A stretch of 64,000 nt of DNA from Blepharisma stoltei (taxonomy: Eukaryota; Ciliophora; Heterotrichea; Heterotrichida; Blepharismidae). The stretch spans positions 558,001-622,000 of the forward strand of contig CAJZBQ010000021.1 in the NCBI GenBank assembly GCA_914767885.1. The letters are read 5' to 3'. The notes under the pieces were generated by a model that searched no databases, was not told the origin of the DNA, and saw only the letters and a program-made list of their open reading frames with translations. The position numbers and the translations under genes were made by a program. This document shows, piece by piece, positions 1 through 10,763 of the stretch (within the stretch, counting starts at the first letter, position 1; each line of letters opens with the position of its first letter).

Positions 1-191
1 TAGTGCCCACATATTACACTTCTATATAAAGGAGCCCATCCTAACTGCATATTTCTTACACCTGCATCTTTCTCGTTGATTTTTTGTGGCTGAGCTTCAT
101 ATGCAAATTGAATTGCGTGGAGATCGCCGATCCTGCAAGCTCTGTGAAGGTCCATTGCTTGCGGTTCATAGTTGATTTCGGCATGACTCAT
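1..191 (-). CDS. Ankyrin-repeat protein, 5' end (partial)
   Basis: The ATG is at 191 reading leftwards and the gene runs off the window at position 1. The first 60 or so residues include DLHRACRIGDLHAIQFA and, after splicing, GWAPLYRSVICGH, which is a clear ankyrin repeat (the usual form is GWTPLHxAxxxGH). A 15-nt intron at 45-59 (GTAAG..GCAG) must be removed to keep the repeat in frame. The start codon lies only 47 bp from the BAF60 start on the other strand, so both genes share a very short divergent promoter. The full domain content and function cannot be judged from this fragment. Confidence 0.75.
   Translation of the reverse strand, partial: MSHAEINYEPQAMDLHRACRIGDLHAIQFAYEAQPQKINEKDAGVRNMQLGWAPLYRSVICGH
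45..59 (-). other. 15-nt spliceosomal intron
   Basis: GTAAGAAATATGCAG on the minus strand. Removing it joins two halves of an ankyrin repeat in frame. Confidence 0.85.
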
Positions 192-238
192 TTAAGACAG
201 TTCAATAAAATGTAATAAGATCTCATTTGAGTAATAAT

Positions 239-1852
239 ATGGCTATGTCAATTGCACCATCAGGCCCTCCAAAAAAGCGAGGAAGTGCTGGAAGCGTTTA
301 CAGGATGGCAGGCAGAAGAACTTCAGGCTTTGCTGGCTTTTCTCGCAAGAACAAGAACTCAAAAGCTCAGCAGGAATCAGAGGAGTTTATCTATAAAAGA
401 AGAAAAATCGATGCAAGCCCATTTGATATTTTGACCACTGGAGAAAAAGCTGACATTTTCAGAGATCTTATTGACATAGAAAGCGAACTTGACATGCAAA
501 TAGTCGAAGAAAGGAAAAGAATGCAGCAATTGCTGACTATGCCAGCACAAATGCTTAAGGGTGTGCTTAGAGTCCATATCTATAACACAAGTTCAAAACA
601 GCAGGGAAGAGAGGATCAGCCAGCTTGAAATCTCAGGCTTCAGGGAAGACTGATTTCTCCAGATCTTCGAGGACTCTACGGTAAGCCCAACGCTCTTCCT
701 GGCTACGTTCCAAAATTTTCCTCATTTTTCAAGATGATCCAAATTTTTCTGCCAAACAACGAGAAGTTGGAGTGGCAGAAGCAGCAGCTTCCAAGAGAGA
801 CAGATGGAATTGAAATAAAAAGAGTAGGCACTGGAGATAGTGAAGTAAGAATTGTGCTTCACTTAGACAACAAGCCACCAAGGTACAAGCTTTCTGACCA
901 GCTGGCCGAGTTCCTTGGGACAAATGAAGAGACGCAAGAAAATATCCTTTACGCTTTATGGGAGTACATTAAAAAATACAAGCTGCAGGATTCAGAAGAA
1001 AAGCGATTTATTAATAATGATGCCGCGCTGAATGAGATCTTCAAAGAAGAAAGAACAGACATCGCTACAATCCTCCTTAAAATCAAAAAGCATTTGGTAG
1101 AGTCTGAACCAATTGAGATAAAGCATCAATTGAAGATCGGAGGAGACTGGACTGAGACTGAGCACATTTATGACATCGCAGTTACCTTTGAAGACCCTCT
1201 CCAGTATGAAATGACTTCACTACTAAAAGAAAGCTCTTCAGTGATCTTTTCTGAAAACGCATTTACGAATTACATTCCTGCCCTCAGGTCAGCTAGCTCT
1301 TTCTTAAATAGCGAGCAAGATTTCTTAATCAGCCTTGGAGCTTTTGAGATTATTTTTAAGTGACTAATTTTCTGAAATTTAATAGAATTAGCAGAATAAT
1401 CATTATAGTATATATTAATTATATATCTTATATTTTAGACCAAAAAATTGTAGAAAGCTTTTTGATGCTCTTAAAAGGGTTTAATTTTCCGAAAACTAGG
1501 AATTTTTCCAAAAGCTTTTACTTGCTTTTAAGGTGAGATTAAGGGAATGGACATACCAAAGAACCCAATCGAGCAGCCAATTGAAGATCTGAATAAACAA
1601 ATTTCTTCTTTGAAGGACGAGCTAGACAAATACCAGAAAAGGAAGGATTTCTGCTGTGAATTCTTAAGCAATCCAAAGAACTGTATTGAGAAGGTCATTT
1701 CTGATCAAGAGTTCCATATGCAAGTGCTGCAAAATCTTGAGAAGTATGATGAAATTAACCAGGAAATTGTAAAAGAAGAAAAATCAGCTCAATTCTATAG
1801 GCAGTATTGGGTGAAAGATCTAGTAGATAGATATGTTGAAATTAATAAGTAA
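239..1852 (+). CDS. BAF60: SWI/SNF complex subunit BAF60/SMARCD (SWIB domain), interrupted by one IES
   Basis: Subunit of SWI/SNF-type nucleosome remodellers. After removal of the IES at 1226-1555 it encodes 427 residues, frame intact. TGA at 626-628 reads as Trp in (S)AWNLRLQGRL, matching SWELRVEGRL of animal SMARCD proteins. The SWIB/MDM2 fold lies at about residues 210-285 (YKLSDQLAEFLG..ILYALWEYIKKYKLQD). The C-terminal helical part (LNKQISSLKDELDKY..FYRQYWVKDLVDRY) matches the SMARCD tail and lies beyond the IES. I chose ATG 239; the frame is open a few codons upstream, but only with TTG. The stop is TAA. Without the IES the distance from MTSLL to the C-terminal coiled coil equals that in human SMARCD1 as I remember it, so the identification is firm and the exact cut slightly less so. 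Confidence 0.9.
1226..1555. other. TA-bounded IES inside BAF60 (not a MITE)
   Basis: The proposed cut keeps one TA (1224-1225 or 1554-1555) and restores both frame and family spacing (MTSLL joined to PKNPIEQ). The 330-bp segment has no C/G-run termini. Its first 130 bp stay open in the host frame before stops appear, so other TA pairs are possible, for example one at about 1301 joined to 1541. Confidence 0.6.
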
Positions 1853-1914
1853 AGCTTATTGAGTGTTAGTAATAATGTTTTCCTTTTATAATATTATTTT
1901 CTTAACTATACTTA

Positions 1915-3038
1915 CCCCCCCTTTAAATTGGAACAAAAAATTGTGTTCCAATTTAAAGGGGGGTTAATTTTTTTTTTTAAAAAAAATTATATAAAAATTA
2001 AAAACAAAAAAATTTCAAAAATTAATCGAATTAGATTAATAAATTTGTCTAATAAAATGCTATTTACTCTTTATCCTTAAAAAAACGCAAGATATAACTA
2101 AATTTTCATTATTAGTTAGTAGTATGCAACTATTAATTGGCATCTAAACTATTCAAACAAAAATTATTATTTTTATTGATAAGAAAAAAATTAAAAAACC
2201 AAATTTTAGAAAATTTATCGATCAAAGTGCTAATTTTGTTTGAATAAGATGTTATTTATACTATATTCTTTAAAATAAAGCAAGAGATAAGTAGATTTTG
2301 AATTTTTGTAAAGAATTCGCATGCGATTTATATCAAAATTATTTTAAACAAAAAATAATATTTTTATTTAAAGAAATAAAAAAAATTAAATTATTTTAAA
2401 AACTTAGCAATTAAGGATATAAATTTATTTAAATAAGATTCTCTTTAAACTTTCTTCTTTAAACAAGAGCAATATATATAACTAAATTTTTACTTTTAGT
2501 TAACTCCCCCCCCCCTCCGTGAGTGAACAAAACCATTAGAAAAATCGGCATTTTTTGCCCAAAAAACCCACCCTCCGTGAGTGAACAAAAATGTTTTTAA
2601 TAGAAAAATTTTTTATGGAAAAAAAATTTTGATATATAAGTGATAATTAGCATAATGAAATCTAGAGCTAATTCTGTTTAATTTTAAACAAATTGCGTTT
2701 TAAAACATAAATTTTATAAATTAAATTAATATTTGCTTTCCAATTTTTGCGAATTAGGATTTTTTTAAATTTCGAAAAAAAAAAATTTTTATAAAAATTT
2801 ATATATAAATTTTTTTAAAAAAAAAAATTTTTATAAAATTTATATATAAATTTTTTTAAAAAAAAAAAAACATTAACCCCCCTCCGTGAGTGAACAAAAT
2901 TTTTTTGTTCACTCACGGAGGGGGGGAGTAAGAAGAAACATTTAACTTATATCAAAACTTTTTACATAAAAATTATGATTTTTTATATATAAAATTTTTT
3001 ATTATAAAATTAAATTTTATTCCAATTTAAAGGGGGAG
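1915..3038. mobile_element. MITE-B copy with a nested MITE-A (intergenic)
   Basis: The termini are CCCCCCCTTTAAATTGGAAC and its inverse, flanked by TTA at 1912-1914 and 3039-3041. One end is a hairpin of two opposed termini (1915-1965); the other carries the terminus near 3020-3038. The body is over 80% A+T. The nested MITE-A at 2504-2928 interrupts it. The copy at 19128-19900 is the uninterrupted version. Confidence 0.85.
2504..2928. mobile_element. MITE-A nested in MITE-B
   Basis: Flanked by TAA at 2501-2503 and 2929-2931. The left side has two direct copies of CCTCCGTGAGTGAACAAAA about 60 bp apart; the right side has two inverted copies forming a hairpin. The homologous stretch of the MITE-B at 19.7 kb reads tttagTTAAGaagaaac without the insert, so this is a directly visible empty site. 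Confidence 0.9.
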
Positions 3039-3041
3039 TTA

Positions 3042-3507
3042 GTAGCTTATATTAAACAATGGAAATTTTATGCCTTAATTATAGTATTGAAATTTTTTAT
3101 ATTAACTATATCTTAATAATACAATTTAAATCATTGCAAACTGAATATCAGCTCAAGTCTCTATATATTCTAGGAATTATAAATTGATTCCAGAAATCTG
3201 GAGTACTCTGTGATGATTCTTATATTGCCGTGCAAAGAATTAATTCTAATATAAGTGCAAACTCATGAATGGCTTTTTGTCTTGTGTCTAGTTCGATAAT
3301 TGCTTCATATTACTAATAACTAAATCTCTTCTCTTAATAACCCTGGCCACGTTTCAAGAGCTGTACTTTTTAAGTGCTATTTATCTTTTCAATGCAGTAT
3401 AATAGATTTGAGCTCTCATTTCAGCCGCATAAAATTCAAAGCATTCAATTAATCCGATCTTATCTGTGGTGAACCAATGTAAATATGGTTAATAATAATA
3501 ATCAACT
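3042..3507. other. AT-rich intergenic stretch upstream of the ABC transporter
   Basis: No ORF, RNA gene or repeat was recognised. It presumably holds the promoter of the downstream ABC gene, but no specific motif can be claimed. Confidence 0.4.
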
Positions 3508-6500
3508 ATGAAGGTTGGTGAAGACATAGAAAACACTCCCTTGAAAGAGCAGAAAAAGACAGTGCAAATGAAAAAGGCCCCGTTTTCATCAATGTTTCGG
3601 TATGCTACCAAAGTTGATTATCTATTTATCCTGATCGGTACAGGAGGAGCTATGCTTATGGGAGCAACCCAGCCGTTCTTTTTCTTTTTGATGTGCAGCA
3701 TCTTTGGAGAAATGGGCCCAGACACCACTCATGAAGAGTATTACGACAACGCTGTAACTCTAACCTATGCCATTCTTGCAATTGGTGGAATTTTTACTAT
3801 AGCTAGCTACTTAGCTGTTGCTAGCTACATTCATGTTGGGTCAAGGATGTCCTTTCACTATCGCATTGCTTACTTCAAAGCTGTGATGGATTGCGACCCA
3901 GAATGGTTCGACCTTAAGCAAATTTCAGAAATTCCTCAGTCAATTACCTCAGACACTTTGAAAATTGAACGAGCAACTGGTGATAAGCTGGTGATTTTGA
4001 TTTTTACTGCCAGTATGATCCTTGCCTCATTTATTCTTGCTCTTGTGCGTGGAACCCAGCTCACACTAATTTGCTTTCTTTTTGGGCCTCTGGCTGGAGG
4101 TGGAATGTATTTAACGAACAGTGGGATGGAGCAAAGTGCCAAGGCTGCTGACACTTCATACAAGACTGCAGGAGGAATTGCAGAAGAAGCTCTTCAGGAG
4201 GTTAAAACTGTCAGCGTCCTCAATGGGCAAAAGCACGAAACGAAAAAATATTCAGAAGCTATAGAAGAGTCAAGAAAAGCCATGCTTGTGAGCGGCCTAA
4301 AAATTGGATGTGGCACAGGGATAGGAATTGCCTCATTTTTATTTTTATGTGGGGTTATTTACATTGTTGGAGCTATTGTTGTGGACAGAAATGAAGACAA
4401 CTGGGCAGATGGTGAGCCCTATGATATTGGAAGAGTAATGATGGTCATCTGGATCACAATTATGGCCTTCAATAATATAGGCACATGTGTCCCTAGTCTC
4501 AAAATCGTGCTTGATGGAAGAACTGCAGCTTATAATATTCTTCAAGTTTTGAATACGAAGAGCAGTCTTGACAATGGAAAACTTTCCACTGAAATCAAAG
4601 GCTCAATTGAGTTTACCGATGTCAAGTTTAGCTACCCATCTTCTCCAAGCTCTGAAATCCTCAAAGGAATAAGCTTTACTCTAGAGCAAGGTCAAAGACT
4701 TGGAATTGCAGGGATGACCGGATCAGGAAAAAGCACAATTATCCAGCTCTTATTAAGGTTTTATGAGCCAAGTTCTGGCTCTATTCTGATTGATGGGACT
4801 GATATTCGCGAATTTTCTATTAAATACTTAACTCCTCTACCTTCAGCAAACAAAACCATTTTTCAAGAAAAATTCACGAACAAAAATTGTTTATGAAAAA
4901 AGTATTTTGATATATAAGTGATAATTAGTATAATGAAATCCCTAGCTAATTTTTTTTAATTTTAAACAGCTTGCATTTCAAAACATTAATTTTACAAATT
5001 AAATTTTCTTTAAAATCATTTCGAATTAGGATTTTTTAAATTTTGAAAAAAACTAACCTCCGTGTGAGCTAACAAATTTTTTTTTGTTCGATCATAGAGG
5101 GGAAAGTAAGGGAAAATATCGGACTAGTAAGTCAAGAGCCCTTGCTTTTTAATACAACCATCTATGAAAACATCAGATATGGAAAGAAAGATGCAAAAGT
5201 AAAAGAAATTGAGAAGGCGGCCAAAGAGGCTGGAATTTTAGATTTTATTGAAAATCTTCCTGATAAGTTTGATACCAGCGCAGGGGCCAAGGGATCACAA
5301 TTATCAGGAGGGCAAAAACAAAGAATCGCAATTGCTAGAGCAATCATTCGTGACCCAAAAATTTTATTATTAGATGAAGCTACAAGTGCATTAGACAGAA
5401 CCACAGAAATTTCTGTCATGGAGGCTTTAGATAGATCGTTACTTCTCCCATCCATCAGCGAAAAAAACATTTCAAAAATGCCTATATTTTTTGCTCAAAA
5501 GCCTATCCATAAGCGAACACACAAAATTTTTTATGAAAAAATTTTGAAATATAAGTGATAATTAGTAAATGAGATCTTTAGCCAATTCTGTTTAATTTTA
5601 AACAGCTTGCATTTTAAAACATAAATTTTGCAAATTAAATTAATATTTGCTTTCCAATTTTTGCAAAAATGGATTTTTTAAATTTAGAAAAAAAATTACT
5701 TTAAAATTTTCTGATAAGAACTCAGTATGATATAAAAATACAAATTCTGATGATTCTCATTTTCTTCATGTATCTTCTCTGAATTTTCAATTTCTTAAAA
5801 GCCATAATTCAGCACAACAGCTGCCACACTTTCCAATTCTGCACCATCTGCTCTATGATCTATGAGATTTTTGTCAAAAATTTTCATCTGAATAATTTTC
5901 TTATTTTTGGAATTAAATGTCATTATGTCTTCATAAAATTATTTTATATATAAATTTTTTTAAAAAATAAAAATCACCTTCGTAATCGAATAAAATTTTT
6001 TATTCGCTCAGAGAGGGGGAGCTAGGAAATTGCACAAGGCTAACTGTTGCACAGAACCTCCTAACGATTAAAAACTCTACATTCATCTTAATGATGGAGC
6101 AAGGAAAAGTCGAAGAGTTTGGAAGCCATAGGGATTTGATGAAAAACAAAGGAAAATATTACCATTTGGTTAAGATGCAGAGAATTCATGAAAAAAATAT
6201 TGACGAAAATGAAATAAACCCCATCATTGAGCTCGCAGACTTTAAACCTGAAGAAGCAGCAAAAAATAGCAAAGATGATGAAGAAAAGAAGGCAGTACGC
6301 AAAAAAATGCTTAAAATGGGACGCTCTGAGTGGGGATGGCTTGCTTTAGGAGTGCTTGGATCAATTTTGGTAGGATGCGCTTATCCAATTGTGGGCACAA
6401 TGACTGGTCAGGAAATTGAAACTATTGCTTATGAGCACTCAGATATGGTTGAGAAGAGCACACTTTATGGTGGGATGATCTTTTTGTTAAGCGGAATTGT

Positions 6501-9209
6501 ATTTTTCGGGCTATTGATGCAAAGCGTTAGCTACCCGAAAATGACTTCGAACATTACTGCACGAATGCGAGACATGAGTTTCCGAGCAATGCTCTCGTAT
6601 GAAGCTGCATTTTTTGACTTACCAGAAAATAATTGCAGTGTTCTTTCATCTCGACTAAGTAACGATTGCGAAAGAGTTAATGGGCTCGGTGGCAGCGTGC
6701 TAGGAATCACAGTTGGCATTGTGACTTCATTAGCAGTTGCACATGGAGTTGGTGCTTATTTCTCTTGAAGATTAACACTTGTGATTCTGGCAACAGTGCC
6801 TTTAATTATTTTTGCTACTTCATCAACATATATGGCGCAATTTGTCGGCCTGGTGAAGTTCGATTTCGAATCATGCGCCTCATATGCTGCTGATGCTATA
6901 GCTCATACACTGATATTGATTGCCATTATTGAAAACATAACTGTTATAACGAACTTCATTATGCATACCCCTTATGAATTGAAAAAATATATTATAAGTT
7001 TTAAGTAAATCTCATTAATTTCAAGTCATTTCATTCTAGTTCTGGACTACTCCTGGAAGATTCTGGGCAGGAGAAGGGAGGGAAAGCACGGTTGTGCCTA
7101 GATGGTGTCAGCTGTTACCACACCACGAGGTCCAAATGATGATGATTTTATCTGAAATTATATTTTGATCGGACTGGAATTTTATCAGAAAATTATTGGA
7201 GCAGCCTCTTAGAAGGCAGAAGTAATTTAACATAATTCTCTAATTCTCTAACTCTTATTTAGTTCTGCATTAATTCTTCAAAATTTATTTTAAAATAATG
7301 TCCATATAATGACTATGCACTTATCTCTTATTCTATAAACAGAAAAAATAATTAAAATGCATATTAGTGCCAGGTGTCTTAATTTAATAATGTGATATTT
7401 TTAAATTGGCTCATTTAATTGCCAACCATTTTTTGATATGTCAGTTTAATCCCAAAGGCTGTAAGAGCTATTTTGCTACTTTTAAAGCATGGTGAGAAAT
7501 TAGTCTCAAGCTAACTGCAAACATTTTTTCTAAATAATTTTTAAAGAATTAATGCAAAGCTCATAATTAAAATGGCGAAGTCTGAAAGAAGACGTGGTAG
7601 CCATTTTCTAGCAAGGGCTAACCGAATTGGTGAAAAACGCTAAAGTAACTAAACGTGAGAATGAAGTTCTTGGTAGGGTCCAAACATTTTAATTGCCCTT
7701 GGCACGGAAAGACAAGCTGCTTTAGCACAATATTCTGTATAGATCTCGATAACAGGTTTTACTCCCTCTGTGAGGTTTTGCCTTGCAAGCGTATGAACTG
7801 GAGCAGGTTTCGGCCTGGTACTAGTAGGGGTGACTCGCTCGACATCCGCTAAGACCATGAGTTTAGGTGGTGCAAGCTAGAGAGATGACAAATGTAAACT
7901 TCTACTTCTGGGATTCATCTAGCTATCTTAATCTTCTAATGCAAAACTAGCATGAAATAACTTAAAATTAATGCAATTGAATAAAAATTTTTCGAATATT
8001 TCTTCAAATATTGATGGCCTGGCAGAAAGAGTGTGCCATGAAGTCCATTATAAGTGTTATATGATCAATAATGATGATCAATATGAGTGAATGAACTATA
8101 TTCTCAATATAAAAACTGTTAAGGCTTTCAATTTAGAAGATATAATGTTTGAAAGATACATTGAGCCTGTCAAAGCAGCATCGGCAGCAATCAAAACTAA
8201 AGCCCATGTTTCAGGGCTTTCATATGGTTTAGGTTTTGGCCTTGTTTTTATGGCCCAAGGGCTAATATTCTGGTATGGAGCAAAGTTAGTAAAAGACAAT
8301 ACAAATAGTTTTGGAGACATGTCGACTGCAATGATCACAGCAATGAATGCGTCTGCAGCATTCTTTTTAGCAGGAATTTATGCTCCAGATGTAAAAAATG
8401 GGGTGGAAGCGGCGAAAAGACTCTTTAAAATCCTCGAGTATACTCCATCCATCGATGTTGGAAGCAAAGAAGGCACTAAAAAACCAATTGAAGGCAAAAT
8501 TGAGTTCAGCAATGTAACATTCAGCTATCCAAATAGAAATTATCAAGCACTCAAAGAGGTCAGCTTCACTGTAAACCCAGGAACTCATTTCGCCATTATA
8601 GGCAGAACTGGATCTGGCAAGACAACAGTTGTTCAGCTTATTCTTAGACTCTATGACCCATCAGTTGGAACCGTATTTATTGATAATATTGATGTAAAAA
8701 GCTTGAACCTAAAAGACTTCCGAAAACAAATAGGAATCGTCAGCCAGGAGCCTGTCCTTTTTTCAGGGACAATTGCCGAAAACATTGCCTATGGAATCAA
8801 AGCATCTGATGAGCACGTCAAAGAGGCAGCTGAAAAAGCTCAAGCAGTGGAATTTATCTCAACAAAGCCTGATGGCTTTGATTATCAAGTTGGAATCAAA
8901 GGATCAAAGCTGAGTGGAGGCCAAAAACAAAGGATTGCAATTGCTAGAGCAATCATCCGAAACCCCAAACTCTTAATCCTGGACGAAGCTACAAGTGCTT
9001 TAGACTCTGGGACCGAAACTGAGCTTCTTGAAGCTCTTAAAGAACTGATGAAAGAAAGAACTTGCATAACGATTGCACATAGACTTAAGACTATCTCAGA
9101 TGCTGATATCATCATGGTCCTGGACTCCGGAAAAGTGATCGAGTTTGGATCTAGAGATGATCTAATGAGTCAGGGCGGTTATTTTTATAATATGATCAGC
9201 AATCTTTAA
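3508..9209 (+). CDS. ABCB/MDR-type full ABC transporter, interrupted by three IESs
   Basis: An ATP-driven membrane exporter of the TMD-NBD-TMD-NBD class. The segments 3508-4830, 5109-5441, 6025-6898 and 8101-9209 join to 1,212 residues with one open frame. NBD1: Walker [10 protein letters not shown] near residue 402, signature LSGGQKQ near 506, Walker [16 protein letters not shown]2: Walker [10 protein letters not shown] near 1011, signature LSGGQKQ near 1114, [12 protein letters not shown]-loop TIAHRL. The joined NBD1 reads [15 protein letters not shown] and [19 protein letters not shown]2 reads [15 protein letters not shown], all as expected for the family. TGA at 6766-6768 encodes Trp. The H-loop of NBD1 has Gln (VAQNL) instead of His, so site 1 may be catalytically weak. 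The substrate cannot be predicted. Confidence 0.93.
4832..5106. mobile_element. MITE-A-derived IES in ABC NBD1
   Basis: Flanked by TAA (4829-4831 and 5107-5109). The left end CTCCTCTACC and right end GAGGGGAAAG are decayed MITE-A termini, and an internal CTAACCTCCGTGTGAGC/GATCATAGAGG pair remains. Excision joins codon TTA (Leu) to AGG. Confidence 0.88.
5442..6022. mobile_element. MITE-A-derived IES in ABC NBD1
   Basis: Bounded by TA at 5440-5441 and 6023-6024. The decayed ends are CTTCTCCCATCC and AGAGAGGGGGAGC. At about 580 bp it is longer than a standard copy, because unrelated AT-rich DNA (5700-5940) has been gained inside. Excision joins DRSL to GNCTRL. Confidence 0.85.
6899..8100. other. 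1.2-kb TA-bounded IES in ABC TMD2
   Basis: Joining TA 6897-6898 to TA 8099-8100 gives [16 protein letters not shown], the conserved coupling-helix region. The segment contains no MITE termini. It holds a retroposon-like insert (7558-7965) and another GC-richer patch near 7060-7140. All three frames of the remainder are closed. Confidence 0.8.
7558..7965 (+). mobile_element. Retroposon-like insert nested in an IES
   Basis: Flanked by an 11-bp direct repeat, aattaatgcaa (7547-7557 and 7966-7976). It begins agctcataattaaaATGGCG, the 5' signature shared with other inserts in the window, and is clearly GC-richer than its surroundings. No long ORF. Confidence 0.75.
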
Positions 9210-9297
9210 AGCTTGTGAGTCAAGCTGTTCACGATTAAAACCGACAATTGAAGTAATTCAGTTCAGTATTTAATTAATATACAGCTTTCACTTTTAT

Positions 9298-10555
9298 TTA
9301 ATTTATTGTAAAGTCTAGAATCATTTGATCAAGCTCGGACTTGCGATCATCGATGTGCTGCATAAATTTAGTGGTCTCTGATTTAGTTTTTTCCAGTTCT
9401 TCTACTCCATTTTTTATTTTCTCCTCACTCCCTCCATAATATTTAAAAGAAAATTCGTATGTTCATCAAGCTATAATTTATTGATCAATAAAAATAAATA
9501 GTTCTTTAGACATAAATTTTGCAATATTTAAGAAATAATTTTTATACTTTTTTGATATTAAAATAAAAATAAATAGTTTTGAATAATAGAGAAAATCTAG
9601 GATACTATTTAGGAGAGTCAGTTTCTTTCAGCACCTTCAACTGTTCTTGGCTTAGCTCGAATGAATGCTTTTTTCTTATTTCATCAAGCATGCACTCTCA
9701 CTGTTCTTTTATAGATTTGCTTTGATTCTCTAATTCCAGCTGCTTTGCTACTATCAATTCTTTAGTTTCTTCTTCATATTTCTTTATTTGCTCTAACTTT
9801 TCTTTTAAAAATACTTGATGCTGTGATACTTTTCCCTGCTCCACAGCTAGACTTTTCTCGGCATCTCTAGCCCGCTCTCTTAGAAAAGAAATTTGATAAT
9901 CGTTCACAATGAGGATCTAATTTAGAATAAAACTCTTTAAAATAATATATATTAATTTTTTATACAAAATATTTACATAAAAAATTGTTTTGCATAGACA
10001 AGGAGAAGGAGTAAGAAGATTTTCTTTAGTACTAATTGCTTCCTCTTTTTCTTTAATCATCATCTGAATTTGTGCTATTGCTGACTCTTTATTATTAATC
10101 TCGCTGATTTTGGCTTGAAGTTCCTTTTTCTCCTGTAGGATTTCTTCTTGCTCTTTTTGAATGCTCTGTTTGGATGCACTTAGTTCTGCTTTTTCTCTTT
10201 GCACTTCATATTGAAACTTAGCTTGTTCATTCTATGTAAGATTTACTTCAAATAATATTTTTTCTCTGAAAAGTTCCTCATTTTCCTTTTGCAATTTAAG
10301 CCTTGCCTCCTCAAACTCTTCTTTGATTTCGCTTTCGTAACTCTTGAGTTTTTCTTCTCTCTCTTTTAAAATAATTTCTCGCTTTAATGCTAGTTCAGAT
10401 GCTGTATTCATTTCCTTTATATTTTGCGAAATAGCATCTTGAAGTTGCAAAGGTTGAGACTTGAAATCTGTTAAATGCTCTTCAGGAGCAATAGGTTTAA
10501 ACCTAAATGGGTATTCTGCTATTGCAAGTGAAATCAATAAAAGGAGTAACTTCAT
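9298..10555 (-). CDS. Secreted/lumenal coiled-coil protein, one intron and two IESs
   Basis: Unrecognised family. ATG at 10555; residues 1-14 (MKLLLLLISLAIAE) form a classic signal peptide, and almost everything after residue 45 is charged heptad coiled coil rich in Glu and Lys. A 15-nt intron at 10232-10246 is removed. Two IESs (9870-10013 and 9428-9620) must also be removed; the joined frame then gives 301 residues ending TAA at 9298-9300 (..SELDQMILDFTIN). A TAG at 9605-9607 that would otherwise end the protein lies inside the second IES. TGA encodes Trp in KEQWECM. It could be a cortical or trichocyst-like matrix protein, but that is only a guess. Convergent with the ABC gene, 88 bp apart. 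Confidence 0.75.
9428..9617. mobile_element. Short MITE-A relic as an IES with TCA/TGA duplication
   Basis: Flanked on the plus strand by TCA at 9425-9427 and 9618-9620. The ends are CTCCCTCCATAA and CTATTTAGGAGAG. Excision with retention of one triplet joins KET to EEKIKNGVEE in frame. There is no TA at either boundary. Confidence 0.75.
9870..10013. mobile_element. Decayed MITE-A IES in the coiled-coil gene
   Basis: On the minus strand the left end TACTCCTTCTCCTTG resembles a degraded MITE-A terminus and the right end is AGAGAGCGGGCTA. Joining TA 10012-10013 to TA 9868-9869 gives ..STKENL-RDAEKSL.. in frame and removes three in-frame stops. Other TA pairs fit less well. Confidence 0.6.
10232..10246 (-). 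other. 15-nt intron
   Basis: GTAAATCTTACATAG on the minus strand. Splicing joins ..REKILFE to NEQAKFQYE; retention gives a stop. Confidence 0.88.
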
Positions 10556-10763
10556 TTTAAATTTTAAGTTTAACTGACGATCAAAAAGATCATATTTACT
10601 AGCTTCTTCAAATATAAATCTAGCTAAAACTTCAAGATAATTAATCCTTGGATATACGCTTATGGCTATCTCACTCCGCTAAGAATTCGATTGCGATCCT
10701 ATAGAAACCATTTAAAGATATTTTGGAAAATAAACTTAAGCTGATTCTAGATATTTCAAAAAA

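Noticed and set aside
7560-7880. tRNA-derived region
   Set aside because: No acceptor or T-arm pairing could be found by eye in this or the other GC-rich inserts, so a tRNA origin is not claimed.
4832-8100. Reading the ABC, CDPK and similar interruptions as long introns
   Set aside because: Real introns here are 15 nt. The inserts lack consistent GT..AG ends and instead have TA/TNA or longer direct repeats at their ends.
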